Origin: Hyperoodon ampullatus
Taxonomy: Eukaryota > Chordata > Mammalia > Artiodactyla > Ziphiidae
Length of the DNA stretch: 64,000 nt
Assembly: GCA_949752795.1 (NCBI GenBank)
Contig: OX457060.1
Coordinates: forward strand, 106,280,949-106,344,948
Direction of reading: 5' to 3'
Below are positions 1 to 11,245 of the stretch, in pieces (position 1 is the first letter of the stretch; each line of letters begins with the position of its first letter). The notes under the pieces were generated by a model. That model saw only the letters and a program-made list of their open reading frames with translations. It was not told the origin of the DNA and did not search any database. Made by a program: the position numbers and the translations under genes.

Positions 1-1396
1 TTCTGCTTGTGACTGTAGGTTTTAAGAGTAATTAGAACATGTGGGCACATATTTGAGATAGGCCAGAGGACAGTAGAGTATTTTTTGAATATTAGAATAT
101 CCAACCATATTATTTCATGGGCTTGAGTGTGTTATTACATGTGCTGTGGTCAAAGAAAAGCCCAGACAGAATCATAGCCACATCTGCAGGAGTCATAAGC
201 AAGATTTAGTCATGCACATGAGGAGAGTGACATTTTATTATCATTTTTATATACCAAATCCATTTATTGGGCAAGCACACAATAAATGTTAGCTGTTACT
301 ATCATTGGTGATGATGTGATTGAAAAGAAATTTCTGGAGTAAGTGCAGCTGTTGGATGCTTCCAGCAGGGGGAAGCAGACCTCTTCACAGTGAGGGTGGC
401 TGATCTCAAAGTTGTCCATTTGCAACTAGCAAGTACTAGGGAGTTGGTTTGGTGGCATCCCAGTGTTGTCTTTACCCATCTTCTTAATCTTCCCTCTTCT
501 GTAGTCATTTATTCCTTCAACCTGCATTTCTTTATTTAAATCTGATGGAGGCAGTAGATATTTTACGAGCAGCACATGAAGGTACACAACATATTTTATA
601 CATTGATAAATTACTCTAGTGTAGTCTATATCAAACCTCAATTAAGGATATCTACTCCTACTGAGTTTGGAGTCTAGAACCAGACTACTTGGCAGGCATC
701 CCCCAAATCTGGGCTTAGCCACAGACAAGTTGGAGATGCAGACATAATATTGAGACCCTCACAACTGTGCTACTCCAGCTAGTCTGTGGCTATGTCCTTG
801 ACTTCCATGTTCCACTTTTGTCTTGTTCAGTTCAAGAAGGAGAGCTGGCAAAGGTTACCTAATAATATTTATTTATTTGGAATTCTCAGGTCATTGTTAA
901 GCCCACCCAGACAAATGGAGCTGCTGGCATGCACATGCCCTTGTCTTGCTTCACTTGTCAGAGCTGTCTCCAAGATAAATTGAGATCAGCCAGTATTGCT
1001 GGGTTTCTCCCGGAAACTCAATCTCATCATCCCAGGTCTGACACATCAACTTGGACTTGGCAATATGCTTAGGATTCAGGATAAATAAATATTATTAGCA
1101 CCTTTTGAAATCATGATGGACTCATTAACACACAGCCTTAACCCTTGAATTTATAGCTTTGGAGTTTCTCAGGTACTTTTCTGGGCACAATGCCTACCAT
1201 ACAACAATGCCTACCATTATTTATTACATTATGGATAATGTTGTTATTGTAATTGTTTTGTTTCCTTACTTGTAATTTTTTGTTTCCTTATTTGAAAAGT
1301 TCATCTCATAATCTTATTTGGAAAGCAAACAAACAATCAACAACTATTTAGGAACATTGGATATTGGACATGCTATTAACATGGAGTTTTAAGTTT
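1..1396. other. Gene-free AT-rich flank
   Basis: No coding signal; the open frames here are short and unlike anything I recognise. Around 255-300 the text 'caataaatgttagctgtta' resembles the 3' end of a MIR SINE, too short to call firmly. The rest looks like unique or very old decayed sequence. Confidence 0.6.
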
Positions 1397-1397
1397 T

Positions 1398-1446
<49 letters not shown>
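1397..1446. repeat. Compound microsatellite (TG)n(AG)n
   Basis: An alternating TG tract of about 30 bases runs directly into an AG tract of about 18 bases. Pure dinucleotide arrays of this length are usually length-polymorphic in mammals. No transposon tail is visible next to it. Confidence 0.95.
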
Positions 1447-1448
<2 letters not shown>

Positions 1449-1868
1449 TCCCTTTTGACACTATCAAGTTCAAGATTTTTAAAGACTGCAACCATTGGTT
1501 AGTGGCACCCAGAGGACTGAAAGGAGGTAGCATGTTTGCATTTGGGTGGGAAGTGGGCCAGACAGACCTGAAGTTGCAGGGATGCTGCATGACAATACAG
1601 ACAGAGGGGATCACAGTGAAGCTGGCAGAGGAGGTTCCACATGGGAGAAGCAGGGCCACTGTGTACCCTTATTCACAATATTGCCCATCATGGGGTCTTT
1701 GTGAGTACTGCCCTTAGACTTGTGCAATACAGGATCCTCTGGACTACATATGATAATACTGGACATGACAAGTGACAAAAAGCAATTCAAGAAAATCCTA
1801 AAAATATTTATGAGGTAACTGAATTACATAACTTTATGTATGATAAGGGTCTGAAGTACTCAGTTCGG
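1447..1868. other. Gene-free spacer
   Basis: Nothing recognisable between the microsatellite and the left target-site duplication of the L1. The region is unremarkable in base composition. Confidence 0.5.
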
Positions 1869-2629
1869 ATAATAACAGAAAGGTCCATCCAGTCGGGGGA
1901 CATTTTGCCCTCTGCTCCCAGGTCCCTCAGGCAACCACCCCCGTGGGCACACGCCCAGGAGCTGCTCCTGCCCCGTGCTCCCTCCCTCTGCTTTTCACTT
2001 CCCAGATGCCAAGATCTTGGAAGCTTTGAAGCTCAGCAAAGAAGGGAAATCCATTGAGAACAGTCTGTAAAGGCCTTTTATTTGAAGATCTAAAAGTGTT
2101 CATAGAGCTTGCCAGCACCCTCTGATGTAGCCGTGTGGCTGACAGGGTCTTGGTGCTCTGGCTTGGCATCAGGCCTGAGCCTCTGAGGTGTGAGAGCCAA
2201 GTTCAGGATATTGGACCACCAGAGACCTCCTGGTCCCATGTCATATCGATCAGCGACAGCTCTCCCAGAGATCTCCTTCTCAACGCTAAGACCCAGCTCC
2301 ACTCAATGACCAGCAAGCTCCAGTGCTGAACACCCTATGCCACACAACGAGCAAGACAGGAACACAACCCCACCCATTAGCAGAGAGCCTGCCTAAAGTC
2401 ATACTAAGTTCACAGGCACCCCAAAACACACCACCGGATGCAGTCCTACCCACCAGAAAGACAAGATCCAGCCCCACCCACCAGAACACAGGCACTAGTC
2501 CCCTCCACCAGGAAGCCTACACAAGCCCCTGAACCAACCTTACCCACTGGGGGCAGACACCAAAAACAACGGGAACTATGAACCTGCAGCCTGCAAAAAG
2601 GAGACCCCAAACACAGTAAGTTAAACAAA

Positions 2630-3515
2630 ATGAGAAGACAGAGAAATATGCAGCAGATGAAGGAGCAAGGTAGAAACCCACCAGACCAAACAAATGAGGA
2701 GGAAATAGGCAGTCTACCTGAAAAAGAATTCAGAATAATGACAGTAAAGATGATCCAAAATCTTGGAAATAGAATGGAGAAAATACAAGAAATGTTTAAC
2801 AAGACCTAGAATAACTAAAGAGCAAACAAACAATGATGAACAACACAATAAATGAAATTAAAAATTCTCTAGAAGGAATCAATAGCAGAATAAATGAAGC
2901 AGAAAAATGGATAAATGACCTGGAAGATAAAATAGTGGAAATTACTGCAGAGCAGAATAAAGAAAAAAGAATGAAAAGAATTGAGGACAGTCTCAGAGAC
3001 CTCTGGGACAACATTAAATGTACCAACATTCGAATTATAGGGGACCCAGAAGAAGAAGAGTAAAAGAAAGGGTCTGAGAAAATATTTGAAGAAATTATAG
3101 TTGAAAACTTCCCTAACATGGGAAAGGAAATAGTCAATCAAATCCAGGAAGTGCAGAGAGTCCCATACAGGATAAATCTAAGGAGAAACATGCCAGAACA
3201 CCTATTAATCACAATATCAAAAATTAAATACAAAGAAAAATTATTAAAAGCAGCAAGGGAAAAACAACAAATAATACACCCATGGAACCCCCATAAGGTT
3301 AACAGCTGATCTTTCAGCAGAAACTCTGTAAGCCAAAAGGGAGCGGCAGGACATATTTAAAGTGATGAAAGGGAAGAACCTACAACCAAGGTTACTCATC
3401 AAGGATCTCATTCAGATTTGATGGAGAAATTAAAACCTTTACAGACAAGCAAAATGTAAAAGAATTCAGCACCACAAAACCAGCTCTACAACAAAGGCTA
3501 AGGGAACTTCTCTAG
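2630..3515 (+). pseudogene. L1 ORF1 (RNA-binding protein) relic
   Basis: In L1, ORF1 makes the trimeric coiled-coil RNA chaperone that coats L1 RNA. The likely start is ATG at 2630 (MRRQRNMQQMKEQG...). That frame is open for 59 codons, then hits TAG at 2807-2809. The reading continues in another frame from 2833 (MMNNTINEIKNSLEG..., a heptad-rich coiled-coil stretch), which is broken by TAA at 3061-3063 after a run of acidic residues. It resumes at once in the same frame (KIFEEIIVENFP...) up to TGA at 3307. A further shift is needed to read the C-terminal part up to about 3515. At least two stops and two frameshifts make it non-functional. Confidence 0.85.
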
Positions 3516-3572
3516 GCAGGAAACACAAGAGAAGGAAATGACCTACAATAACAAATGCAAAGCAATTAAGAA

Positions 3573-3797
3573 AATGGTAATAGAACATATATATCAATAA
3601 TTACCTTAAATGTAAATGGATTAAATGCTCCAACCAAAAGACATACACTGGCTGAATGGATACAAAAACAAGACCTGTATATATGCTGTCTACAAGAGAC
3701 CCACTTCAGACCTAGGAACACATGCAGACTGAAAGTGAGGGGATGGACAAAGATATTCCATGCAAATGGAAATCAGAAGAAAGCTGGAGGGGGAAGT
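3573..3797 (+). pseudogene. L1 ORF2 N-terminal endonuclease fragment
   Basis: In the frame through 3601 the translation includes NVNGLNAPTKRHTLAEWIQ and then ICCLQETHFRP, the first motifs of the L1 apurinic-type endonuclease (Asn and Glu metal-binding region). The match stops at about 3797 ('aagaaagctggagg'), where the text changes to L1 3' UTR. The remaining endonuclease, the whole reverse transcriptase and the C-terminal Cys-rich domain are absent, so no activity is possible. Confidence 0.85.
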
Positions 3798-4086
3798 GTA
3801 AGATGGGATGAAATGAGAGAGTTGCATTGGCATATATACACTACCAAATGTAAAATAGATAGCTAGTGGGAAGCAGCTGCATAGCACAGGGAGATCAGCT
3901 CGGTGCCTTGTGACCACCTAGAGGAGTGGGATAGGGAGGGTGGGAGGGAGATGCAAGAGGGAGGGGATATGGGGATATATGTATATGTATAGCTGATTCA
4001 CTTTGTTATACAGCAGAAACTAACACAGCATTGTAAAGCAATTATACTTCAATAAAGATGTAAAAAAAATAATAATAACAGAAAGG

Positions 4087-6303
4087 ATGACCACAGAACA
4101 CTAGAAATTTGAGAGTGGTAAGACAACATTGTGGTTTTAAAAAATTCTGCTAAAAACTACCTTAAGCTCACTTTGCTCTTATCCTAGCAACTAAGCATTT
4201 TTCTCTGCATGCTTATCTTGTGATTTTGCAATCAGAAATGATCTCAATTTCTCATTCCCTTAATGAAAAAAAACTATTAGTTTTATTATTTTTCCTGCTG
4301 TTTCTTGGTTTCTGTACCATATTTCTTTTACTGTTCCCTTGAAATAATTCTTACTTTTCCCTTCTTATCCCCTCCTGGCTGAGCTTCCTTCAAGCAAGTC
4401 TTGTACTCAATCACATAGTTTAATCACATTAATTATAGAAGTCCTATTATCATAAAATGCATAAAGAGATATATTCTTTCAATAACTACTTATTGTCTAT
4501 TTACCACTAGGAATGGTAGGAAAGTCACTCTTCCCTGAGTGGTTATCTCTTTAGTGTAAATTTTATTCTCTTCCATATTAAATGATAAAATCAGGACTCC
4601 TTTCTTCCCATTGACTTGAGTATTATGCTTCTGCTTCTCAAAGAATATCTCATTCTATGTGATATAATTGGAAAGAAACTGGAAGTGCCCAGATCTTTGT
4701 ATTGTAAAATGATTTGCATGTTTGTAGTTGACAGTAGTTGACAGGCTGTCTGTTTTACCAAGTCTGCTACATTTTGTTACCTAGAAGGGACAATACATTA
4801 GCAGATTACATTTTTCTGATATGGCATATATTCCTGAATTGTTGAACTTTTACATAATTTTTGAGTCATGCTGGAGCACCCTGTTCTCTATGAGGGCAAA
4901 AGATTATTTACTTCTTTGGTAAGTGAACTTCTGTGCTTATATATCCTCTCATGGATCCTAGCATCTGTTTTGTAAATAAATGTTTACTCTACCTCTGTAA
5001 ATGGCTTGAGGGCAGTGACCTGACCTCACCACAATGCCCACCAAACATCTGGCAAGTGTAAGGGAGGTAATAACTGTTTTCTGAATTGGACTGAGTAGGG
5101 GAAAAGTTAAGGAAGAAGCAATTATGGAGCATTTCCTGTACGCCAGTCCTCTGCTTCCGCATGTAGTTATCTTTTAAACTTTCCCACAATTCTCTAACAA
5201 TTCTGCTAAGAAAATACCATCCAGAATGACTTCGAGGAAGAACAATTGAAATGTGTTTTCATTACCCAGCACGTCTTGTTCTCTAGTATATTCAAAATGA
5301 TTCCTCTGCTAAAATAAATTAATATTTGTATCTCAGCAGACTCAGAACAAATATCATTACAAGTAGACAAGAGAAGTGAGTGGGAAAGGCATTTTAGAGT
5401 TAATCAGAAAAATTATGGTCACTTCATTCACAAGAAAAGCAAGTACTGGCAATATTAATATAGATATTTTCTTGCTGGACTGGAAATTATAAAGCAATTA
5501 CTTTAAAAAATACTCAGTAACATTCTTTTATTTGGCTTAAGCCGTTTGGAAGCAACATTAACACTGGTTGGTGAGAGAAAGATTGTAAAATATATTGTAG
5601 TTAAACCTAAAGATAATACTACTCAAGAGTTAACACTACAAAATTTATTTTATGACCTCCTCTAGAGGAGGGTGTCTACTGCCATTTCCAAGTACCCCAT
5701 AGTTTCTTAAAACCTGAGTGGATAATTATTATAGAATTTTAGGTAGGTATGTGTATGTGTGTATATATATATGTATATATATGTTATGTATATGTAAAAC
5801 TATAGTGAAAGTACTTAGAAAAATAGAATCTGGCAATGCTAATAAAAAGGAAGTTGGTTGTGTATAGAAGTAGACACTTGCCATTTATGGCTACCCAAAA
5901 GTTTTTAAATACTTTTTAAAATATATTTTGATTCTTCCTCACATTCTCACATTGTTGTTAATTGTTAATTACCTTTCCCAAGATAATAAAATAAAATGAA
6001 AGATACGTAACTTAGGTCTCACAAAATTGACACACCCATGCAAGAGTTTAAATCGAAGTTGAGCTTCATGGGACATCAATGGGGCTTGCTTCTTGCTGCT
6101 GGCATAGGTGAAGGCAGAGGCTGGGTACCTCTGCAGCAGCATTATCTCCCTTAGCAGACCTGTTGTGTTTGGGAAGTTATTACTGGAAGTTCACCCATTA
6201 ATCTTCCTACAATACTGTGAGGTTTCAAACAGCCTTTAATAAATTAATTTGAGCTCAAACTAGGTAGTATAAATTATTCTCTTGTCTGCAAATAGGGAAC
6301 ATG
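4087..6303. other. Gene-free AT-rich region
   Basis: No gene found. A possible decayed antisense MIR lies around 5105-5215 (inverse of the 'ttaactcatttaatcctcac' region), at low confidence. A short TG/TA-rich tract sits at about 5750-5800. The rest is not recognised. Confidence 0.45.
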
Positions 6304-6471
6304 TGTCTTATTTTATTATTTAATTTTTTTTTTCTTTTCTGTTTTGACCACACCGTGTGGCTTGCGGGATCTTAATTACCCAGCCATGGATTGAAACTGC
6401 TCCCTGGGCCGTGAAAACACACAGTCCTAACCTCTGGACAGCCAGGGAATTCCCCCATATGTCTTATTTTA
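6304..6471 (-). mobile_element. tRNA-derived SINE (CHR-1-like), antisense
   Basis: Read on the minus strand, the body (6459 down to 6316) starts 'gggaattccctggctgtcc' and continues with a tRNA-like B-box region, then 'ggtaattaagatcccgcaag' and an A-rich tail seen as the T-run at 6323-6333. A 12-bp direct repeat 'tgtcttatttta' at 6304-6315 and 6460-6471 is the target-site duplication. Substitutions from the consensus as I remember it suggest an older copy than the short CHR elements elsewhere in this window. Confidence 0.85.
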
Positions 6472-7399
6472 AATTATTATATCTGATGCCCCAAATATTA
6501 TATCATATACCCAGAAACTCATATTTAGCTTCACTTATGGTGAGTCTTTGAAAAACATTTGTTGGTGATGATGATATGATAACAGCATTGGCCAAAACAT
6601 AATGTCATGGGCTTCATTGCCCATATTTAATGGGCTTTATTGCTCAAAATTTGTGTTCCCCTTTGATTTTTCTCAATAAGAGTATAAATACCCTGTACTT
6701 AAATATAGTAGATATCCATATTGTTAAAAAAGAAGTTGCATGCATCATGAGGGATTTTTGTTTTTAATTCTAACTTGAAAACCTAACTTAGCTATGCCAA
6801 GAAATGTGTTTTCTGAAACCAGTGTAAAGATTAATATATGTATAAGCCAAACCTTTCTTTTTCTATATCTCTTTTGGAACTAGTTCAGAAACATTTCTGC
6901 AGCCAAATACATCTATCAGTTTTTTCAAGGCAAAATTTATGGATTTCACCAAATCATTGCATAGTAAAATGAAAGAAAATTGAGTAATATGAAGTATAAA
7001 AATGTTCTTTTATCAATTCAGTGCTCCAAGTATTCTTTGTCTTCACTTTTGTATATGTACATTAAAAAAAAAAGATTTATTGTTAAAACTTTTCTCTATT
7101 CTATAACATCTAAGAGTGGGAGATGATATGACAAAATCGATATTTAATATAACATCATTCATCTTGCTATCCAACAGCTTAAAATATTTCCTTTTCTGTT
7201 TTATTAGAATCATAAGGAGTTTAAGTTTTATTGGTTTATAAGTAAGCTTGAAGTATCTCCCTGACATTTTTTTCCCCTTTACACCTCAAAGGCACATAAT
7301 TGAATTGATCATAACCCTTGCTTATGACACATTCTCATCATTGATACACGTTCGACCTTCTTTTAAATATTCCTTTTTCATTTGCCTTTATAATAATAT
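6472..7399. other. Gene-free spacer
   Basis: AT-rich sequence without a recognisable repeat or coding signal. Confidence 0.5.
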
Positions 7400-7581
7400 G
7401 ATGAACATCTCTGACACTTTCTGGCTATAGTATATATTTTCCATATTTATACAATATGTACTCCTTTCAGAATACCAAACTACTATGGGAGATGGACATC
7501 TCTGACACTTTCTGGCTATAGTATATATTTTCCATGTTTATACAATATGCACTCCTTGCAGAATACCAAACTACTATGGGA
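7400..7581. repeat. 91-bp tandem duplication
   Basis: Two head-to-tail copies, 7400-7490 and 7491-7581, both beginning 'gatg(a/g)acatctctgacac' and ending 'actactatggga'. By eye they differ at about five positions. A few bases of a third unit ('gatgaaac') follow at 7582. This is a simple local duplication, not a transposon. Confidence 0.95.
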
Positions 7582-8431
7582 GATGAAACAGAAATAGGAG
7601 ATCTAGCTTTAGTAAGTGTCCTGGAGTCTTTTATAAGGAAACAACACATGCACCATTAAAGAAACATTTCTAATAAAAAATACTAGTTAGTATAGCCCTT
7701 CTGGTATAGTTATTGCTTCTACAAATTAGAACTACAAGCAAGTTAGAAGAATATTAAATTAACAGGTAAATTATTGGAAACCAAGGCTAAACTAAATTGT
7801 ATAAGTCATGGATTCTCTACTATCTGTATTTTAGCATTATGTGCTTTTAATAGATGGCACATAAATCCAAACCAACAGAAGAATGGGAGGTGAATACCCT
7901 TATGCTTACTTATCCCCAAGTATGATGAAGATACAGATCACTCTTTAGAAACCTTAACTGGTATAGCAGGTAGGAGAGCTTGAACAAGAACAAAACTAAT
8001 CTCCTTCAAACAAATACATTGTAAAGAATTCTTATAACTTCATACTTTCCTTCTGGAATTAAGCATTGTGTTATAATTCTATAAACATATTGTCCATATT
8101 CTTATCTTCATATATGTCCTATTAAGTCATCCTCATTATATAGATAGATATTTGTGAGCTTTTCTTGAGCTAGAATATTTTGGGGGGAGATCTGATGAGG
8201 TTGGAGTGAAGCTAGATTTAGATGGTTTTAATATTTGTAGTATGTTATGTGTGAAAATGGGGTGGCAGAATAACAGAACAAGGACCAAGTGTTGGGGGTT
8301 TTCATGGTAATAACCAGCTGAGACGTACAGCAATGGTAAATGCTTTAAAAGAAAGTGTATACATGTGTGATGGCTTTCAAAGGCTAATCAAAGGTAAACA
8401 GGCATCATTCTTTATTTTTCTGTTACATTCC
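7582..8431. other. Gene-free spacer
   Basis: No recognisable repeat, RNA gene or coding exon. Confidence 0.5.
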
Positions 8432-8822
8432 TGTATTAGTCTTCTAGGGCATCCATAATGAAATACCCACAGAATATGTGGCTTAAACAACAGAAATTTA
8501 TTTTCTTTCAGTTTTGGAGGCTGGAAGTCCAAGATAAGGTGTCGGCAGGTTTGGTTTCTCCTTGGCTTGCAGATGGCCACCTTCTTCATGCTTCCTCACT
8601 TGGTCTTTTCTCTGTGCTCATGCACCTCTCTCTTCTCTGTGCTTTAATCTCCTCTCCTTATAAAGACACCAGTGAGGTTGAATTAGATCTTAGAATCAAG
8701 TCTAAATGGCCTGATTTTAACTTATCATTTTAAGGCCCTATCTCCAAAAATACAGTCACACTCTGAGGTACTGGGGTTTGGACTTCAACAAATCATCACC
8801 CAGATTATGAATAACATAATCC
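8432..8822 (-). mobile_element. MLT1-type MaLR solo LTR, antisense
   Basis: The plus-strand text runs 'tgtattagtcttctagggc', 'gtggcttaaacaacagaaat', 'ttttggaggctggaagtcc', 'ttataaagacaccagt', 'aatacagtcacactctgagg'. This is the reverse complement of the MLT1 LTR of the ERVL-MaLR class. Only an LTR is seen, with no internal sequence beside it, so it is a solo LTR. The 91-residue open frame across it is incidental. Confidence 0.85.
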
Positions 8823-8919
8823 AACCAAATTCGAAAACTTCCCTTTTCCTGAACAAGCCGATATTTTATTGCCTTGTCACTCTTGTAAAATATACTCTCT
8901 ATTTTTCTCTGTCACAATT

Positions 8920-9200
8920 TTACTCATCCTTCAAGACTTCACCACTTTTTCCAGGGGCATTTTAAATCAATCTTCCTAGGAGTGATCTCTGCCCTTGCGC
9001 TCCATTAATCTTTTGTTTGTTGCACTCTATTAGAACTTTTATCAAATGACATCTTCTGTCAGAATTGATGTGTGCCTTATTTCCTCTTTCATACTATATT
9101 TTATAGAACTCTTGTCTTACTTATTTTCAAATCCCTGCATTACATGGTGCAATGCCTGGTGTACAGTGGATGCTAAATATGCTTTGTTGACTGTTTAAGA
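8920..9200 (+). mobile_element. L2 LINE 3'-end fragment
   Basis: The phrases 'catccttcaagacttcacc', 'gcactctattagaac' and the terminal 'aatgcctggtgtacagtgga' followed by 'tgctaaatatgctttgttga' follow the order of the L2 3' end (the consensus ends near 'gtgctcaataaatgtttgttga'). It is strongly diverged, as expected of an L2. Confidence 0.6.
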
Positions 9201-9444
9201 CAATGATGTAAAAAGGTAGGTTATATTTTTTACTCCAGTCTGTTAGCATTTTTCCCAATGTTTTCAACTGTATTCAAATGGGATTTACCACAAAAATCCC
9301 CCAACACTCACACTGCACTTTTAAACACTGCACTTTTACTGCCTTTAGCATATTTCATGCATCTTTGAATGTAATTCTCTCAGTATTTTATAGGTAGGCA
9401 GACAAAAAAGAGAGCAGCAAGAATAGAGTAGATTAACAAGCTTA

Positions 9445-9496
9445 ATCTAATTAGTTTATAGAGAACACAAATCTAATTAGTTTATAGAGAACACAA
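9445..9496. repeat. Perfect 26-bp tandem duplication
   Basis: Copies at 9445-9470 and 9471-9496 are identical, each starting 'atctaattagtttata'. Zero differences over 26 bp implies a recent event or an allele-specific state. Confidence 0.95.
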
Positions 9497-9900
9497 TTGG
9501 AAATAATATAAAGACAATTTTCCTGTTTTGATGGCATTCTTAGAATGGGAAGAGAGTACCATGGAGTAAACACATAAAGAAAAGGAATATTTGTTAAGAA
9601 TCTACTTCAGGAGAATAAAAGTGGTGGGCGAAATTCTGGAGGGCTTCATTTTCTGTTTTGGAGAGACTAAGAAGCTATAGACCAAGAGCCACATATAACG
9701 TGTAGCATTCTTATAATATAATTTGGAATTTCCTATTTCCCTATAGAGACTTATAGCAAGGTCATTAAAGTGAAAAACACCTGCATCATTGGGAACAGCA
9801 ATCAACAGAGTTGGAGTGTGATAGTGACTGTGCTTTACAAAGTGCAGCCATTTCCTGAGGCAGGTTTTAGGGAAAATGTGTGCTCTCACCTCTTGAGAAG

Positions 9901-9935
9901 AAGTAAAATAAGAAGTAAAATAAGAAGTAAAATTT
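9901..9935. repeat. 12-bp minisatellite, about three units
   Basis: The unit 'aagtaaaataag' occurs at 9901 and 9913, and in part at 9925, without mismatches. Confidence 0.9.
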
Positions 9936-11079
9936 GGGCGCTCACTCTACAATACAAAGAAGATAAGAAGAGGGGCTCCTGGGGTGGTATTATCCTCTGT
10001 AATGTCACATACAGGGTTCTCACAGATGTGAGTTTTGATTCCGCTTTGTTTTCCCTTATGGTATGTAAAAAAAGGAGCTTTTCTATATTTCTTAGTTTTT
10101 GACAACCCATCCAGGAGGCTGGTCTTTGAACTCCTACACATCCATTCCCACAGGCACTAAATTTATCTAGAACACACTTTGGCTCTAAACTCAGAACAGA
10201 TGGAGAAGGATGCTGTCTAAGAAAAGCAGAAATTACTGAATTACATTCTGGTTTGGGTGTTCTTCATTAAGATAATTTATTGTGTTAATGCTGGGACTGC
10301 ATCCTCCTCCTCCAAGGATAAGTGACTTCTGGCCTAACTGTGGCCAGAAGAGATGAGCAATATTATTCCTTTTTTTTTTTTAATGTCCAGCAATAAAGTA
10401 AAAGATAAACATGAAAAGAGGATAAAGACTAGGGGAATGAAAGAAAGGTCTTTCCCTGAAAAGTCATATTCAGTAGTTTAGGTGGGGCAGTCAGTGGTCT
10501 GGGGAAGTACATATAGGAACCTATATATTTAAACTCATGGCCTTATAAGCAGACCAGTTTGAAGAACATTGCCAAAATTTTCTTTTCTTCTCTTTGAGTT
10601 CATGGTGATTAAAAAACAAAATTATACCAAAAACATAGGAGTAAGTGTAGGTATGATACATTGACTGGTATTGAATTAAAGGAAAAAAAAAGAAAATAAT
10701 GGTAAGGAATATTGTAAGGAAATTCTGAGGAATGTATCTAGGCTAGATCAGGGTTTACTTCTGAAGCTGAAACCTACCAGTGGTGGGTCAGTTCTGATGA
10801 ATTCAAGGATGGATGTGGAAACTCATGAATGTGTTAAGTCCCTGGATGGCTGTCATGGATTCCAAATTCCCAGAATATCCTGCATGTCCCCTGAAATTCC
10901 TTTTTAGTATTTGTGGACATGCTATACTGAATTAGTAAAAACTGAGGGCACATTTTTTTATTAACATTGTGGTAAAATAAAGTGTAATTCTGATATTCTG
11001 TGTTTTGCACCATGCATGGAAAATTTTACACCATGGGATGAAACTAGTCCTGGCCTCTCCAGATTTTATCTTAGATCAA

Positions 11080-11245
11080 TGAGTGCTTCTGAAACTTGAA
11101 TGTGATACTAGTCACCCGGGGAATACTGATAAAAATCCTGATTCTGATTCACTAAGTCTGGGGTGGAATTCTGAATTTCTAGCAAGCTCCCAGATAATGT
11201 TGTTTGTTACTGGTTGAAAACCCACACTTTCAGGAGCAAGGCCTT
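11080..11245 (-). mobile_element. MER5A-like hAT-Charlie DNA transposon
   Basis: Contains 'gagtgcttctgaaacttgaa', 'tgattctgattcactaagtc', 'ctggggtggaattctgaatt' and 'agcaagctcccagataatg', in the order of the reverse complement of the MER5A nonautonomous element. It is diverged, as normal for this Mesozoic-age family. Confidence 0.75.

Larger units (their letters stand above)
1869..4086 (+). mobile_element. L1 retrotransposon, internally deleted, with 15-bp TSD
   Basis: The direct repeat 'ataataacagaaagg' at 1869-1883 and 4072-4086 brackets the element, so it is one insertion of about 2.19 kb. From left to right it holds 5' UTR-like sequence (1884 to about 2629), an ORF1 relic (2630-3515), the first ~75 codons of ORF2 (about 3573-3797), and then, with no intervening ORF2, the L1 3' UTR (about 3798-4068). 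The 3' UTR ends with AATAAA at 4051 and a short A-rich tail. The same 3' UTR text recurs at about 53030-53334. About 4 kb of ORF2 is missing. The TSD shows target-primed insertion; whether the deletion came before or after insertion cannot be read from one copy. Confidence 0.9.
9201..11079. other. Gene-free region with two small tandem repeats
   Basis: Apart from the tandem repeats at 9445 and 9901 listed separately, nothing is recognised. The overlapping short open frames on both strands at 9602-10141 have no motif. Confidence 0.5.

Noticed and set aside
3780..3800. GT-AG splicing as the cause of the ORF2 to 3' UTR join
   Set aside because: With the consensus as I remember it, a GT donor after 'gctgga' and an AG acceptor before the 3' UTR G-run would give one G fewer than is seen. 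A short overlap 'ggag' fits better. It is not excluded, so it is kept only as an alternative in the findings.
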